From positions 124,001 through 188,000 of the forward strand of contig JAWKZV010000002.1 of assembly GCA_041395745.1 (NCBI GenBank): a stretch of 64,000 nucleotides of DNA, written 5' to 3'. Below the pieces are notes generated by a model. It had not been told where the DNA came from. It made no database searches and saw nothing but the letters and a program-made list of their open reading frames with translations. A program made the position numbers and the translations under genes. The stretch comes from Porticoccus sp041395745 (lineage in GTDB: Bacteria > Pseudomonadota > Gammaproteobacteria > Pseudomonadales > Porticoccaceae). Shown piece by piece: positions 1 through 8,459 of this stretch; positions within the stretch are counted from its first letter, which is position 1; the number at the start of each line of letters is the position of its first letter.

Positions 1-1
1 C

Positions 2-1285
2 CACTCGACGGTGTCTGTTCACCAGGATATGGAGCACAGTCAGTGGCTGGCGTCTTCTGAATTGGAGGCGTTGCAGTTGTTGCGACTGAAAGACTTCCTT
101 ATCGATATCGGCACGCATGTACCTTACTACCGTGAACTGTTTGCTTCCCGGGGTTTTCGTCCAGAAACTGTTTCCTCGTTACAGCATTTGCAGCAGCTTC
201 CATTGATGGGTAAGCCGGATATCCGTGCCCACAGTGAAGAGATGAAGGCAGACGACTCGGTGGGGCTGGCTCGTTTCAACACCGGAGGCTCCAGCGGTGA
301 GCCTTTGATTTTCTTCATTGGCGCAAAAAGGGTTAGTCATGATGTGGCTGCCAAATGGCGTGCTACCCGTTGGTGGGGGGTGGATATCGGGGATCCTGAG
401 ATTGTGGTTTGGGGATCGCCCATTGAGCTGGGCGCCCAGGACCGGGTCAGGCAGTGGCGGGATAAACTCTTTCGCACCCGGCTGCTGCCGGCATTCGAAA
501 TGTCAGAACAGAAGCTGGATCAGTTTGTAGACACCATTTGTCGTGTGAAACCCGCCATGCTGTTCGGTTATCCATCTGCGCTGGCCCATATTGCGGAGCA
601 TAGCCAGAAGCGAGGTGTAGACCTGTCCAACATTGGTCTCCGGGTGGCATTTGTCACCTCTGAGCGGCTGTACGATCACCAGCGGGAAAAAATAGAACAA
701 GTGTTCGGTTGCCCGGTGGCGAATGGTTACGGTGGTCGGGATGCCGGTTTTATTGCCCATCAGTGTCCCGCGGGCAGTCTGCATCTGACGGCGGAAGACA
801 TCATTGTGGAAATAGTTGATGGTGAAGGACGGGTTCTTCCACCGGGGCAGTCGGGGGAAATCGTCGTTACTCATCTGGCGACCCGTGATTATCCGTTCGT
901 CAGGTATCGCACCGGGGATGTGGGAACGCTCAGTGCAACACCCTGCTCCTGTGGCCGGGGCCTCCCGGTGATGCAGGATATTCAGGGGCGTTCCACAGAT
1001 TTTCTGGTTGGGCAGGATGGTACCGTCATCCATGGTCTGGCTTTGATCTATATCCTGCGCGATCTGCCCGGTATAGCCTCTTTCAAGATCACCCAGGAAT
1101 CCCTGGAGCTGACCCGGGTGGATATCGTGTGTGGAGATGGATTTGTTACTACCAATGAACAGGCCATCAAGTCTGTATTCAAGCAGCGACTTGGTCAGGG
1201 CGTCACGGTGGAATTCAATTACTGTGAAGAGATCAAACCGGAAAAGTCCGGTAAATTTCGCTACGTCATCAGCAAGGTTGCCTGA
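2..1285 (+). CDS. CapK/PaaK-like phenylacetate--CoA ligase family protein (5' end outside window)
   Basis: Adenylate-forming enzyme of the phenylacetate-CoA ligase (PaaK/CapK) branch, a branch often found in capsule and EPS clusters. The sequence shows the AMP-binding loop (FNTGGSSGEP, about residue 90 counted from the GTG at 11), then NGYGGRD and YRTGDVG, and a cysteine pair in CSCGRG. The reading frame is open to the window edge. Homologues normally have several dozen more N-terminal residues before the WLASSELEALQL segment, so the true start probably lies upstream of base 1. It is followed 45 bp later by the polymerase-like gene on the same strand and is likely co-transcribed with it. The natural substrate is unknown. 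It may activate an acyl group used to decorate the polysaccharide (inference). Confidence 0.82.
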   Translation, partial: HSTVSVHQDMEHSQWLASSELEALQLLRLKDFLIDIGTHVPYYRELFASRGFRPETVSSLQHLQQLPLMGKPDIRAHSEEMKADDSVGLARFNTGGSSGEPLIFFIGAKRVSHDVAAKWRATRWWGVDIGDPEIVVWGSPIELGAQDRVRQWRDKLFRTRLLPAFEMSEQKLDQFVDTICRVKPAMLFGYPSALAHIAEHSQKRGVDLSNIGLRVAFVTSERLYDHQREKIEQVFGCPVANGYGGRDAGFIAHQCPAGSLHLTAEDIIVEIVDGEGRVLPPGQSGEIVVTHLATRDYPFVRYRTGDVGTLSATPCSCGRGLPVMQDIQGRSTDFLVGQDGTVIHGLALIYILRDLPGIASFKITQESLELTRVDIVCGDGFVTTNEQAIKSVFKQRLGQGVTVEFNYCEEIKPEKSGKFRYVISKVA

Positions 1286-1330
1286 CGTGGGATACCCCTT
1301 GCATCGGCACATTGGAGAAGGCCTGACGCC

Positions 1331-2641
1331 ATGAGGGATATCCTGGTGACATTGCTGATTTTCGGTACCCTGCCGTTTATTTTGCGGCACGCCTATGTCG
1401 GTGTGCTGGTATGGTCGTGGATCAGTTACATGAATCCTCACCGGCTCACCTGGGGATTCGCCTACGACATGCCTTTTGCGATGATCGTCGCACTCACGCT
1501 GTTTGTCTCCTTTCTGTTCAGCAAGGAAAAGCAGGCGTTACCTTTCAATGCAACACTTGGTGTCTGGGTGCTGTTTATCCTCTGGATGGGGATAACGACG
1601 TTTAATGCCTTCTACCCCGATGCCGCAATGGAGATGTATACGGAAATTCTGAAGATACAGGTGATGACATTCATCACGCTGATCCTGATCACCGACAGGA
1701 GAAAGCTTGAGTTATTAATCTGGGTTATCGTTTGTTCGATCGGTTTTTTCAGTGTGAAGGGTGGCGTATTTACGCTTCTGACAGGTGGCGGTTTCAGGGT
1801 TTACGGCCCCCCGCTGAGTAATATTTACGAGAACAACGCGCTGGCAGTAGCGGTACTGATGGTCATTCCGCTGATGGTCTATCTGTATCGGGTTTCCACC
1901 AATATATGGGTGCGTAGGGGCCTGATATTCGCCATTGCAATGAGCCTGGTGGCGGTGGTTGGTTCCCAGTCCAGGGGCGCGTTGCTGTCAATCCTGGCGG
2001 TGGGCATTTTCTTCTGGTTGAAAACGAAAACCAAAGTCATCAGTGGTTTCATAATTGTTTTGCTCGCCTCATTGTTGGTTGCTTTCATGCCGGAAAGCTG
2101 GCACGAGAGGATGGATAGTATCCGCGACTACCAGGATGATCCGTCCGCGATGGCGCGCATCAATTCCTGGCAGTACAGCATCAATGTGGCGGATGATCGT
2201 TTGACCGGTGGTGGGCTTCGGTCCTGGTCAAAGCAGACCTTTGCAATCTACGCGCCGGTTCCGGAATGGGTTTTCGTTGCCCATAGCATTTACTTTTCAG
2301 TGCTGGCCGATCATGGCTGGCCAGGATTGATCATGTTTCTCGCGATTCTCGGATTGACCTGGCGAAACCTGTCCCAGGTGATCAAGCGAACCCGGGATGA
2401 TCCTTCTTCGCCGCCCAACGTGTTGGCGAGGATGCTACAGGTGAGCCTGATTGCCTACATGTCGGGTGGAGCATTCCTGAGTCTCTCTTACTTTGATTTG
2501 CCCTGGCACCTGATCGCGATCTCCCTGCTCTTGAATCGCCGGTATCAGGATATGTGGCGAACGCCTGATAGCGTGGGGGCAGATAGTGGATTGCCAAACA
2601 GCAATCATCCCCCTTTACATGCCAGATTGAGCCAATTCTGA
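1331..2641 (+). CDS. O-antigen ligase/polymerase-like membrane protein, exosortase A-associated
   Basis: Polytopic inner-membrane protein of 436 residues with about ten hydrophobic segments. The N-terminus (MRDILVTLLIFGTLPFILRH, then YMNPHRLTWGF) is characteristic of the putative O-glycosylation ligase found in exosortase A gene clusters (TIGR03097 type). A large periplasmic loop lies at about residues 255-320, which is the usual place for catalytic residues of Wzy/WaaL-like enzymes. The ATG at 1331 follows a GGAG-type ribosome site. The gene lies between a CapK-like ligase and a GT2 glycosyltransferase, so a role in polymerising or transferring the EPS repeat unit is likely. Ligase and polymerase functions cannot be told apart from sequence alone. 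Confidence 0.85.
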   Translation: MRDILVTLLIFGTLPFILRHAYVGVLVWSWISYMNPHRLTWGFAYDMPFAMIVALTLFVSFLFSKEKQALPFNATLGVWVLFILWMGITTFNAFYPDAAMEMYTEILKIQVMTFITLILITDRRKLELLIWVIVCSIGFFSVKGGVFTLLTGGGFRVYGPPLSNIYENNALAVAVLMVIPLMVYLYRVSTNIWVRRGLIFAIAMSLVAVVGSQSRGALLSILAVGIFFWLKTKTKVISGFIIVLLASLLVAFMPESWHERMDSIRDYQDDPSAMARINSWQYSINVADDRLTGGGLRSWSKQTFAIYAPVPEWVFVAHSIYFSVLADHGWPGLIMFLAILGLTWRNLSQVIKRTRDDPSSPPNVLARMLQVSLIAYMSGGAFLSLSYFDLPWHLIAISLLLNRRYQDMWRTPDSVGADSGLPNSNHPPLHARLSQF

Positions 2642-2686
2642 TGAGTCATGCCCCGCAACCTGGGGCAATTTTTACGGATAGTTTTT

Positions 2687-3664
2687 ATGTCTCAGAGCCA
2701 GCCTTTTATCTCCATCATCGTGCCGACCCGCAACCGGGTGGATTGGCTGCGTCGTTGCCTGAACGGGATCGCGGAGCAGACGTTTCCCGATTACGAGGTG
2801 ATTGTTGTGGACGACGGGTCATCTGCGGATGTGATGGAAAGTTACCGAGGAATGATGCTGGAGTTTGGCGACCGGTACAGCTTGCTGGAGGCTAACAGTG
2901 AGGAGCGCCGCCGGCTCGGCCCCTCTGTGATACGAAATATGGGTATTCAGGCTGCCATTGGTGAGTACGTAGCTTTTTGCGATGACGATGACTACTGGTG
3001 TCAGGCGGATTACCTGTCTGTGGCAGCAGATTCGTTAAGAAAGACCGGCGCGGATTTGCATTTTGCCAATCAACGGATTCTGCATGGCGATGAGGTGGTT
3101 GCCGAAGGTTCTTTCAGGCATGTTAAAGCAACACTGAAACCACATCAGTGCTTGCAGGGAGGACTGCCCATTTACCAGGTGGGGCGTGAGCAGATGCTGA
3201 GTTTTCCGGATTACGCTCATCTCAATATCACCATCGCCCGTAAGACGTTGCTTGATCAAATTGGGGGGTTCTGGGAAGAAACCCGGTATGCAGAAGATGT
3301 CGATTTGTTTGTGCGCTTGTGTGATCAGGCGCGTGGCATTCTGTTCCGCCCCGATGTCTGCTCCACTCACAACGCACCCGTCAAACATGATCGGGAATCG
3401 GCATCAAAGGCAGTGGGGGACGTCAACCGTCGCCTGCTTGAAAACTCGGTTTACTGGCATCTGCTGGCCTGCTGCCGTGACAGGGCAGCTATCCATTATG
3501 CGAAAAGTTCATTAGCGTCCAACGCCAAGCTGCTTACGGGAGAGTTACAGGGGCGGGGAGTCAAAGAGGCTGCCGGGACTGTTGCCCGCGTTGCCTGTGC
3601 TGCCAGTCCAAGCTTCAAATGGGGATTGTACTCCCTCTGGTTGTCACTGAAAGGGCGCATGTAG
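2687..3664 (+). CDS. family 2 glycosyltransferase
   Basis: GT-A fold glycosyltransferase of 325 residues. It opens with the family hallmark ISIIVPTRNR, followed by VIVVDDGSS and the metal/nucleotide-sugar DxD-type stretch FCDDDDYW at about residue 100. A later segment with ARKTLLDQIGGFWEETRYAEDVDLFVRL matches the acceptor-side ED motif of GT2 enzymes. An upstream ATG at 2648 would add 13 unlike residues; I prefer the ATG at 2687 because homologues begin just before ISIIVPT. It would add one sugar to the EPS repeat unit at the cytoplasmic face of the membrane. The sugar specificity cannot be read from the sequence. Confidence 0.88.
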   Translation: MSQSQPFISIIVPTRNRVDWLRRCLNGIAEQTFPDYEVIVVDDGSSADVMESYRGMMLEFGDRYSLLEANSEERRRLGPSVIRNMGIQAAIGEYVAFCDDDDYWCQADYLSVAADSLRKTGADLHFANQRILHGDEVVAEGSFRHVKATLKPHQCLQGGLPIYQVGREQMLSFPDYAHLNITIARKTLLDQIGGFWEETRYAEDVDLFVRLCDQARGILFRPDVCSTHNAPVKHDRESASKAVGDVNRRLLENSVYWHLLACCRDRAAIHYAKSSLASNAKLLTGELQGRGVKEAAGTVARVACAASPSFKWGLYSLWLSLKGRM

Positions 3665-3715
3665 GTCGTTCTGTACTCTTGGTGATCCGACTCGCTGATC
3701 AACTACAATACGGCT

Positions 3716-6073
3716 ATGTCTTTTCGCAGCAATACCCGTCTGGTTGGCCGCCCATCGGCTTGTGGATCGCTCCCATTGTGGTGCCTGAAATTGGTCCTCA
3801 TGGCGTGGCTTTCACTCAGTGTGTCAATGCCACATATGGCGCTTGCCGCAGATAGTCCCTGGGAGGTGTATCGGGCAATACGCTTGAAAGCCGGGCAAGA
3901 ACCGCTACAGCAAACACCGTGTCCAGATCAGGCGGATGACCGTTGTGTTTCCAGCAAGACAACAGAACAGCCCGTTCAACCTGATCGTCAGTTATCAGAA
4001 TCCTATCGCCAGCCACCTGAAAAAGAACTGCAAAACCTGGCGGGCAACGTGCACTGTCCGGAATCTCCGGACCGTCGCAACAAAGCGGGAGCACAGTGGT
4101 ATCAATGTCTTCTACAGTCATCCACCTCGTCTTTTTTTAGCCCCTATGGAAAGGATTATCCCCTGTCCTACATGACGCCAGCGGATAAAAATTTCACCCT
4201 GACAAATCCTGCCAGGATCAGGGTTTATCTACATCCCGATGACAATGGCAGTGCTGTGTATGCAAAGGAGCCTTCTTCATTTGCCTGGCGCCAGGACGCG
4301 GTGGAAATTCACCCGGTTGAACAGCAATACGGCTCTCAGGGCAATTACACCGGTTGGTGGGTCTATTCCGGCAATCAGGTGGGTGCCGTTGCCAACTACA
4401 ACGGCAGGCAGATCGCTGCGGCCATTGATTATGTGGTGGAACGCTATAAAAACCGGGTGGACCTTGATAAGGGGATTTACCTTGTTGGCAAGTCTCTGGG
4501 TGGGGCGGGGGTCATGCATCAGGCGATGATTCTGCCGAGATACCAGAATAGGATTGCGATTGTTGATGGCATTATCGCGCTGATGATGATTTCCAAAAAC
4601 CATGAAGCACAGGTCAAGGCAGCATGGGGCACAAAGGCGGCGAATCCGGAACTCTATGCTGCTGTGGATTTTCGCAGGCAGTGGCGCAAGGTGCAGGAGA
4701 TTCATTTTCACTGGAGAGGTGGGCAGAACGATAACTACAATCGTTTTGACAGGGAGTTCATCGATATTTGTGAGCGCCACAAAATCAGTTGTTCGTTAAC
4801 CTGGTTGCAGAGTGGACACAGTATCACCGAGCCGGGTTATTCCCTGAATATGGACCTTTTCACCGACCCCAATCAGGATGTGACACTGGATAAAATCCTG
4901 CCGGTCATTACCAATAACACATCCAACTTCCACGGGGAATTGCGCGGTTATCACAACCGCGGCGTCACCTGGAATCACAGGGCGATAGAGGATCGCCCTG
5001 ACCGCATTGTGATTCCTCTGCAGTATCAGGCGATGATTAATCTCGGCCCGGACTTGCCGGATCAACCCGGGCAGGTGACATTCTCTGTTACCCCGAGACA
5101 CGTCAGGAATTTCAGCTTTAAGCCCGGTGAAGAGTTGCGTTGGCGGTTTGGACAGCAGTATGGAGCCGCGTCGGTTGACCGGAACGGGTTGCTGACCATT
5201 GACGGACTAGAGCTGATGTCTGGTGAGGGCTATCGTCAGTTGGTGATAACTCGCGTGCCGGTGGCCGCGAAATCCGTGACATCACCGCGTATTGCCGGTG
5301 CCGACCTGAGTGAGGATGTTGTTTATACCCGTGTGCCCCGAACAACGGGTAGTCATACCATCCATGTCAAGGGGGCGGAATATGTGTTGCAGCATGCCGA
5401 CATATGGGACAGTTTGCCGGAGGTGGCACGTCAATTCAGTGGCTTTAATGCGCCTGGGCAGCTGGTATACCGGCACAGGGATGGTCGCGAAGAGGTGATA
5501 TACGATTGTGTTGGCAAACCGGCACCCTGTGTGCCACTTGATCCCTCGGTATCACTGGATGGAACGCGAATAGCTTTTTCGGTCTACCGATCTGCCAATT
5601 TGCAAGCCGCTTGGCCCCATGACCTTGGCCTGCCCAATAAGGTGTTGGGAAAGAGCCGCACGGAAGCGCAAATTTATCTCTACGATATTTCCAGTGGCCA
5701 ACTTAGTCCTTGGCCTCATACCTCGGGCGTACATGATATCGGCCCGGTTTGGTTGCCTGACGGTCGAATGATGTTCGGCTCCACCCGAAATGGCTTTTAC
5801 GCCCCATTTCTGAACCGGATTGGCTCTTCCGCCAATCCTGAACCGCGCCTGTTTATTGCCAATGTTGATGGTACTGGTGTGGAGGATATTTCTCCCCATG
5901 AGGTCACCGCTGCGTTGCATCCCTATCTGCTTAACAGTGGCAGGGTGGCATACAGCTCACAGTGGTTGAGTCATAACCTGGGTTATAACAGCACCAATGG
6001 GAGCATTAACTGGCCAGGGACCACCAGTAATTTCTGGTCCATCCTGGATGTGGATTATAGGGGGGTGACATGA
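3716..6073 (+). CDS. secreted alpha/beta-hydrolase plus PD40 propeller, N-terminal part of a split HzsA-like protein
   Basis: 785 residues. A basic, hydrophobic N-terminus ending near SVSMPHMALA (about residue 44) is a signal peptide. Residues about 170-400 form an alpha/beta hydrolase resembling polyhydroxybutyrate-depolymerase or Ssp-type esterases, with nucleophile motif GKSLG near residue 260 and a candidate histidine in SGHS near residue 368. From about residue 545 (VVYTRVPR onward) the protein turns into a TolB/PD40-like propeller (DPSVSLDGTRIAFSVY, WLPDGRMMFGSTR). The propeller stops abruptly after VDYRGVT. The next gene starts in the -1 frame through an ATGA overlap at 6070 and supplies the missing blades and a cytochrome c module. 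A G6 run at 6060-6065 sits exactly at the junction. Its place in the EPS pathway is unknown. Confidence 0.72.
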   Translation: MSFRSNTRLVGRPSACGSLPLWCLKLVLMAWLSLSVSMPHMALAADSPWEVYRAIRLKAGQEPLQQTPCPDQADDRCVSSKTTEQPVQPDRQLSESYRQPPEKELQNLAGNVHCPESPDRRNKAGAQWYQCLLQSSTSSFFSPYGKDYPLSYMTPADKNFTLTNPARIRVYLHPDDNGSAVYAKEPSSFAWRQDAVEIHPVEQQYGSQGNYTGWWVYSGNQVGAVANYNGRQIAAAIDYVVERYKNRVDLDKGIYLVGKSLGGAGVMHQAMILPRYQNRIAIVDGIIALMMISKNHEAQVKAAWGTKAANPELYAAVDFRRQWRKVQEIHFHWRGGQNDNYNRFDREFIDICERHKISCSLTWLQSGHSITEPGYSLNMDLFTDPNQDVTLDKILPVITNNTSNFHGELRGYHNRGVTWNHRAIEDRPDRIVIPLQYQAMINLGPDLPDQPGQVTFSVTPRHVRNFSFKPGEELRWRFGQQYGAASVDRNGLLTIDGLELMSGEGYRQLVITRVPVAAKSVTSPRIAGADLSEDVVYTRVPRTTGSHTIHVKGAEYVLQHADIWDSLPEVARQFSGFNAPGQLVYRHRDGREEVIYDCVGKPAPCVPLDPSVSLDGTRIAFSVYRSANLQAAWPHDLGLPNKVLGKSRTEAQIYLYDISSGQLSPWPHTSGVHDIGPVWLPDGRMMFGSTRNGFYAPFLNRIGSSANPEPRLFIANVDGTGVEDISPHEVTAALHPYLLNSGRVAYSSQWLSHNLGYNSTNGSINWPGTTSNFWSILDVDYRGVT

Positions 6074-7500
6074 CCGCATTGCTTGGTGCCCATCGCATGC
6101 GACTGACTGGCTCCAATCCCCGCAGTGAAACAGTCAAAGCTCTGCACTTTATCGGTCAGCGAAAGAATGACGATATCTGTGCCGTTAATTACTACCGGGC
6201 CAACAATCTGGGGTTGGGAGATGTGGTGTGCTGGCCACCTGAGCCCGTGGGTGTGGAGGGTATGTTGCCCAATTTCGTGCCTCGGGGTCTCTACAGTGCG
6301 GCCAGTTGGTCCAGCTCTGAAGACGCGCCTTCCCGCCAGGACGCCCGTGGCAACTATCTGGGTAAGGTGGGGTGGCCTGAAGGAACCGGTGACAATCAGT
6401 TGATTCTTGCGGTGGGTCACGGTTATTGCACGCAGGTTACGTACAAGGTGCCTGGTACACCAGACAGGTTGACGGCGACAGGGCAGCAGGGGTGTGATGT
6501 GGGCTTATATAAAACCACTGTCATTCCCAGTCACTCACCGGACGATTTGCAAAGAATCGTGGATTCTCCCGAATGGCATGAGTTCGGTGCCCGGAGTATT
6601 CGACTCCGCGCCATTCCTGTTCCTGAATTGCTCAACAGCGGTGATGGTACCTGCCAACTCGCCAGCTCGGATGCAGGTGGCACCGATGCCCATAATTACG
6701 CCGGATATAAGTTCAACAATAACTATCATGCCAGCGCCAATAATGGCGGAGAAATTGACGGCCTTTCCCACACTGAGTTGGCTGCCATTCGCTTTTACCA
6801 GTTGATTCCCAACAGCCGCAAGAAAGCAGATTTCAAAAACAGCATTGGCAACCGTGTAAAGCTGTTGGGTGATGCGCCTCTGCTGGCCGATAACTCGTTT
6901 AAAGTCCGGCTGCCTTGTGACATGCCATACATCATGGCGGGCGTGGACAAGGACGGGCGCCTAATCAAACGCGATCAGGTGCCGCAATCCCTGCGTCCCG
7001 GGGAGAAAAGGGTTTGTACCGGCTGTCATTTGCACAGTGAAATAGGCAGACCCTACGAAAAGTCGCTGGCATTTACTACTCCAGCGTTGCCGTTGATGAC
7101 CCCGACACCGGTTCCAACCTTTGAAAAGGATATAAAACCCATTTTTGAGGCGAAATGCTCAGGCTGTCATGTCCATGATTTGCCGTTGCTGGATTATGAC
7201 AAACTGGTATGGGATTACTTCCAGCTATCGGTGCCAGCAGACAAGCGTGTGCAGGTCAGTAATTCCTCCAATGCAAAGCGCCGCTATGGCTTGCAACGTC
7301 CCTATACCAGCAAGTACGTGAACAGTATGTATGCCAGGGAAAGTCTGCTGTACTGGAAGGCGGCTAACCGCCGTACCGATGGGCGAACCGATGATACCTA
7401 TCCAGATGATATTGATTTTGGTGCTACGCACCCGGTACAGATCACGCCAGCCGAGTTAAGGGTGATTGGAGACTGGCTGGACAGCGGCGCTTCACGCTGA
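6070..7500 (+). CDS. HzsA-related dihaem cytochrome c protein, C-terminal part of the split gene
   Basis: 476 residues. There is no signal peptide, although the protein carries two CxxCH haem c motifs (CTGCH near residue 316 and CSGCH near 363). Haem attachment needs export, so by itself this product should not be functional. The N-terminal part reads as propeller and hydrazine-synthase-alpha-like middle domain (LLGAHRMRL, FKVRLPCDMPY). The C-terminal part has the DIKPIFEAKCSGCH arrangement of small cytochrome domains. Read through the preceding G6 run by -1 slippage, it joins the upstream gene in frame (DYRGGDMTALLGAH). This supports a single protein of about 1260 residues split by slippage, mutation or a sequencing error. 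The alternative is a translationally coupled second protein (ATGA overlap). Confidence 0.72.
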   Translation: MTALLGAHRMRLTGSNPRSETVKALHFIGQRKNDDICAVNYYRANNLGLGDVVCWPPEPVGVEGMLPNFVPRGLYSAASWSSSEDAPSRQDARGNYLGKVGWPEGTGDNQLILAVGHGYCTQVTYKVPGTPDRLTATGQQGCDVGLYKTTVIPSHSPDDLQRIVDSPEWHEFGARSIRLRAIPVPELLNSGDGTCQLASSDAGGTDAHNYAGYKFNNNYHASANNGGEIDGLSHTELAAIRFYQLIPNSRKKADFKNSIGNRVKLLGDAPLLADNSFKVRLPCDMPYIMAGVDKDGRLIKRDQVPQSLRPGEKRVCTGCHLHSEIGRPYEKSLAFTTPALPLMTPTPVPTFEKDIKPIFEAKCSGCHVHDLPLLDYDKLVWDYFQLSVPADKRVQVSNSSNAKRRYGLQRPYTSKYVNSMYARESLLYWKAANRRTDGRTDDTYPDDIDFGATHPVQITPAELRVIGDWLDSGASR

Positions 7501-7590
7501 GTTCAAGATGCTCTTTTTGAAGAATTAATCCGCTTTTTCGTCCAGTGCTGCCTTGAATAGCCGGCCCCGTAGAAGCTTCTCAACAGGCTA

Positions 7591-8454
7591 CTAGAATTCG
7601 AGATATCCCTGTTCCCGCAGATATTCCTTTAGAAATTTCATGGTGCCACTGCGCCAGGGTTCCTGATTGAAAAAGCCATGTCTTTCCCCCGTAACGGTCC
7701 TGGTTTGTGTCTTGACTCCAACCGCCGCAGCCAATTGGCTGAATTGCGCTCCCTGTAGGCTTAGTGGGTCGAGGCTGCCGAAAATAAGCAGGGTGGGTGG
7801 AGTGTGCTTGCCCACATGCTGGTTTGGTGAGATGGCGGCTATGGTTTCATTGGGCATCATGGCAATCAATTCCATTTCCCGGGTGCTGAATTCCAGTTCT
7901 GGTGTGGCATTGGTCAGATCCATGACCGGGTTGAACAGCACCATTAAGGCAGGGCGCACCGTGGGTGCAGGAGTCTGCTGTAGAGGAGGACACAGTGCCA
8001 GACATGCGGCGATATGACCACCGGCTGAGCTGCCCGAAGAAATGAGTCTGTGAGTGTCGATGCCGAAATCGTCGGCATGCCGGATCAGCCAGGAAAATGC
8101 GTCAAATCCGTCCGCTACTGCTTGATCGGGAGTGGTGTGGTGGCGGCTGTCTACACGGTAGTCCACCAGTGCGGCGATGATCCCCTCTCGTGCCAGTTGA
8201 TCGGCCTGCCATCTGAAATGATTAATGCTGCCGTTGATCCAGCCGCCACCAAAAAAGAACAGTATGGCTGGACGTTTATCGCGAGGCGCCCAATTGCCGG
8301 GCAGATAGAGCCTGATGGTAAGGTCCGTCTGGGGAGTTTTCTTGTAGACGAATTCCCTTACGACAGGGCGATCAGAGCCAATGATCCAGTAGATACCCCA
8401 GAGTAGGATTGACATGCCCAGCACACCAGCCAGCCAGGGCCAGAAATCTGCCAT
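7591..8454 (-). CDS. membrane-anchored alpha/beta hydrolase (esterase/lipase family)
   Basis: 287 residues from the ATG at 8454 (MADFWPW). A longer frame from 8526 overlaps the upstream gene and adds non-homologous residues. One N-terminal membrane segment is followed by a hormone-sensitive-lipase/BD-FAE-like hydrolase. It shows the oxyanion-hole motif FFFGGGW (HGGG type, here FGGGW), the nucleophile elbow GSSAGG, and a late acid/histidine pair in FGSLDPL and GERHGF. It begins 5 bp after the stop of the ATP-grasp/phosphatase gene and is the last gene of the minus-strand EPS operon 7591-13412. It may remove or transfer acyl groups on the polysaccharide or its lipid carrier (inference). Confidence 0.8.
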   Translation of the reverse strand: MADFWPWLAGVLGMSILLWGIYWIIGSDRPVVREFVYKKTPQTDLTIRLYLPGNWAPRDKRPAILFFFGGGWINGSINHFRWQADQLAREGIIAALVDYRVDSRHHTTPDQAVADGFDAFSWLIRHADDFGIDTHRLISSGSSAGGHIAACLALCPPLQQTPAPTVRPALMVLFNPVMDLTNATPELEFSTREMELIAMMPNETIAAISPNQHVGKHTPPTLLIFGSLDPLSLQGAQFSQLAAAVGVKTQTRTVTGERHGFFNQEPWRSGTMKFLKEYLREQGYLEF

Positions 8455-8459
8455 GGTGG

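Noticed and set aside
503..1441. Long minus-strand open frame opposite the CapK-like gene
   Set aside because: It is antisense to well-conserved coding sequence and shows no domain or ribosome site.
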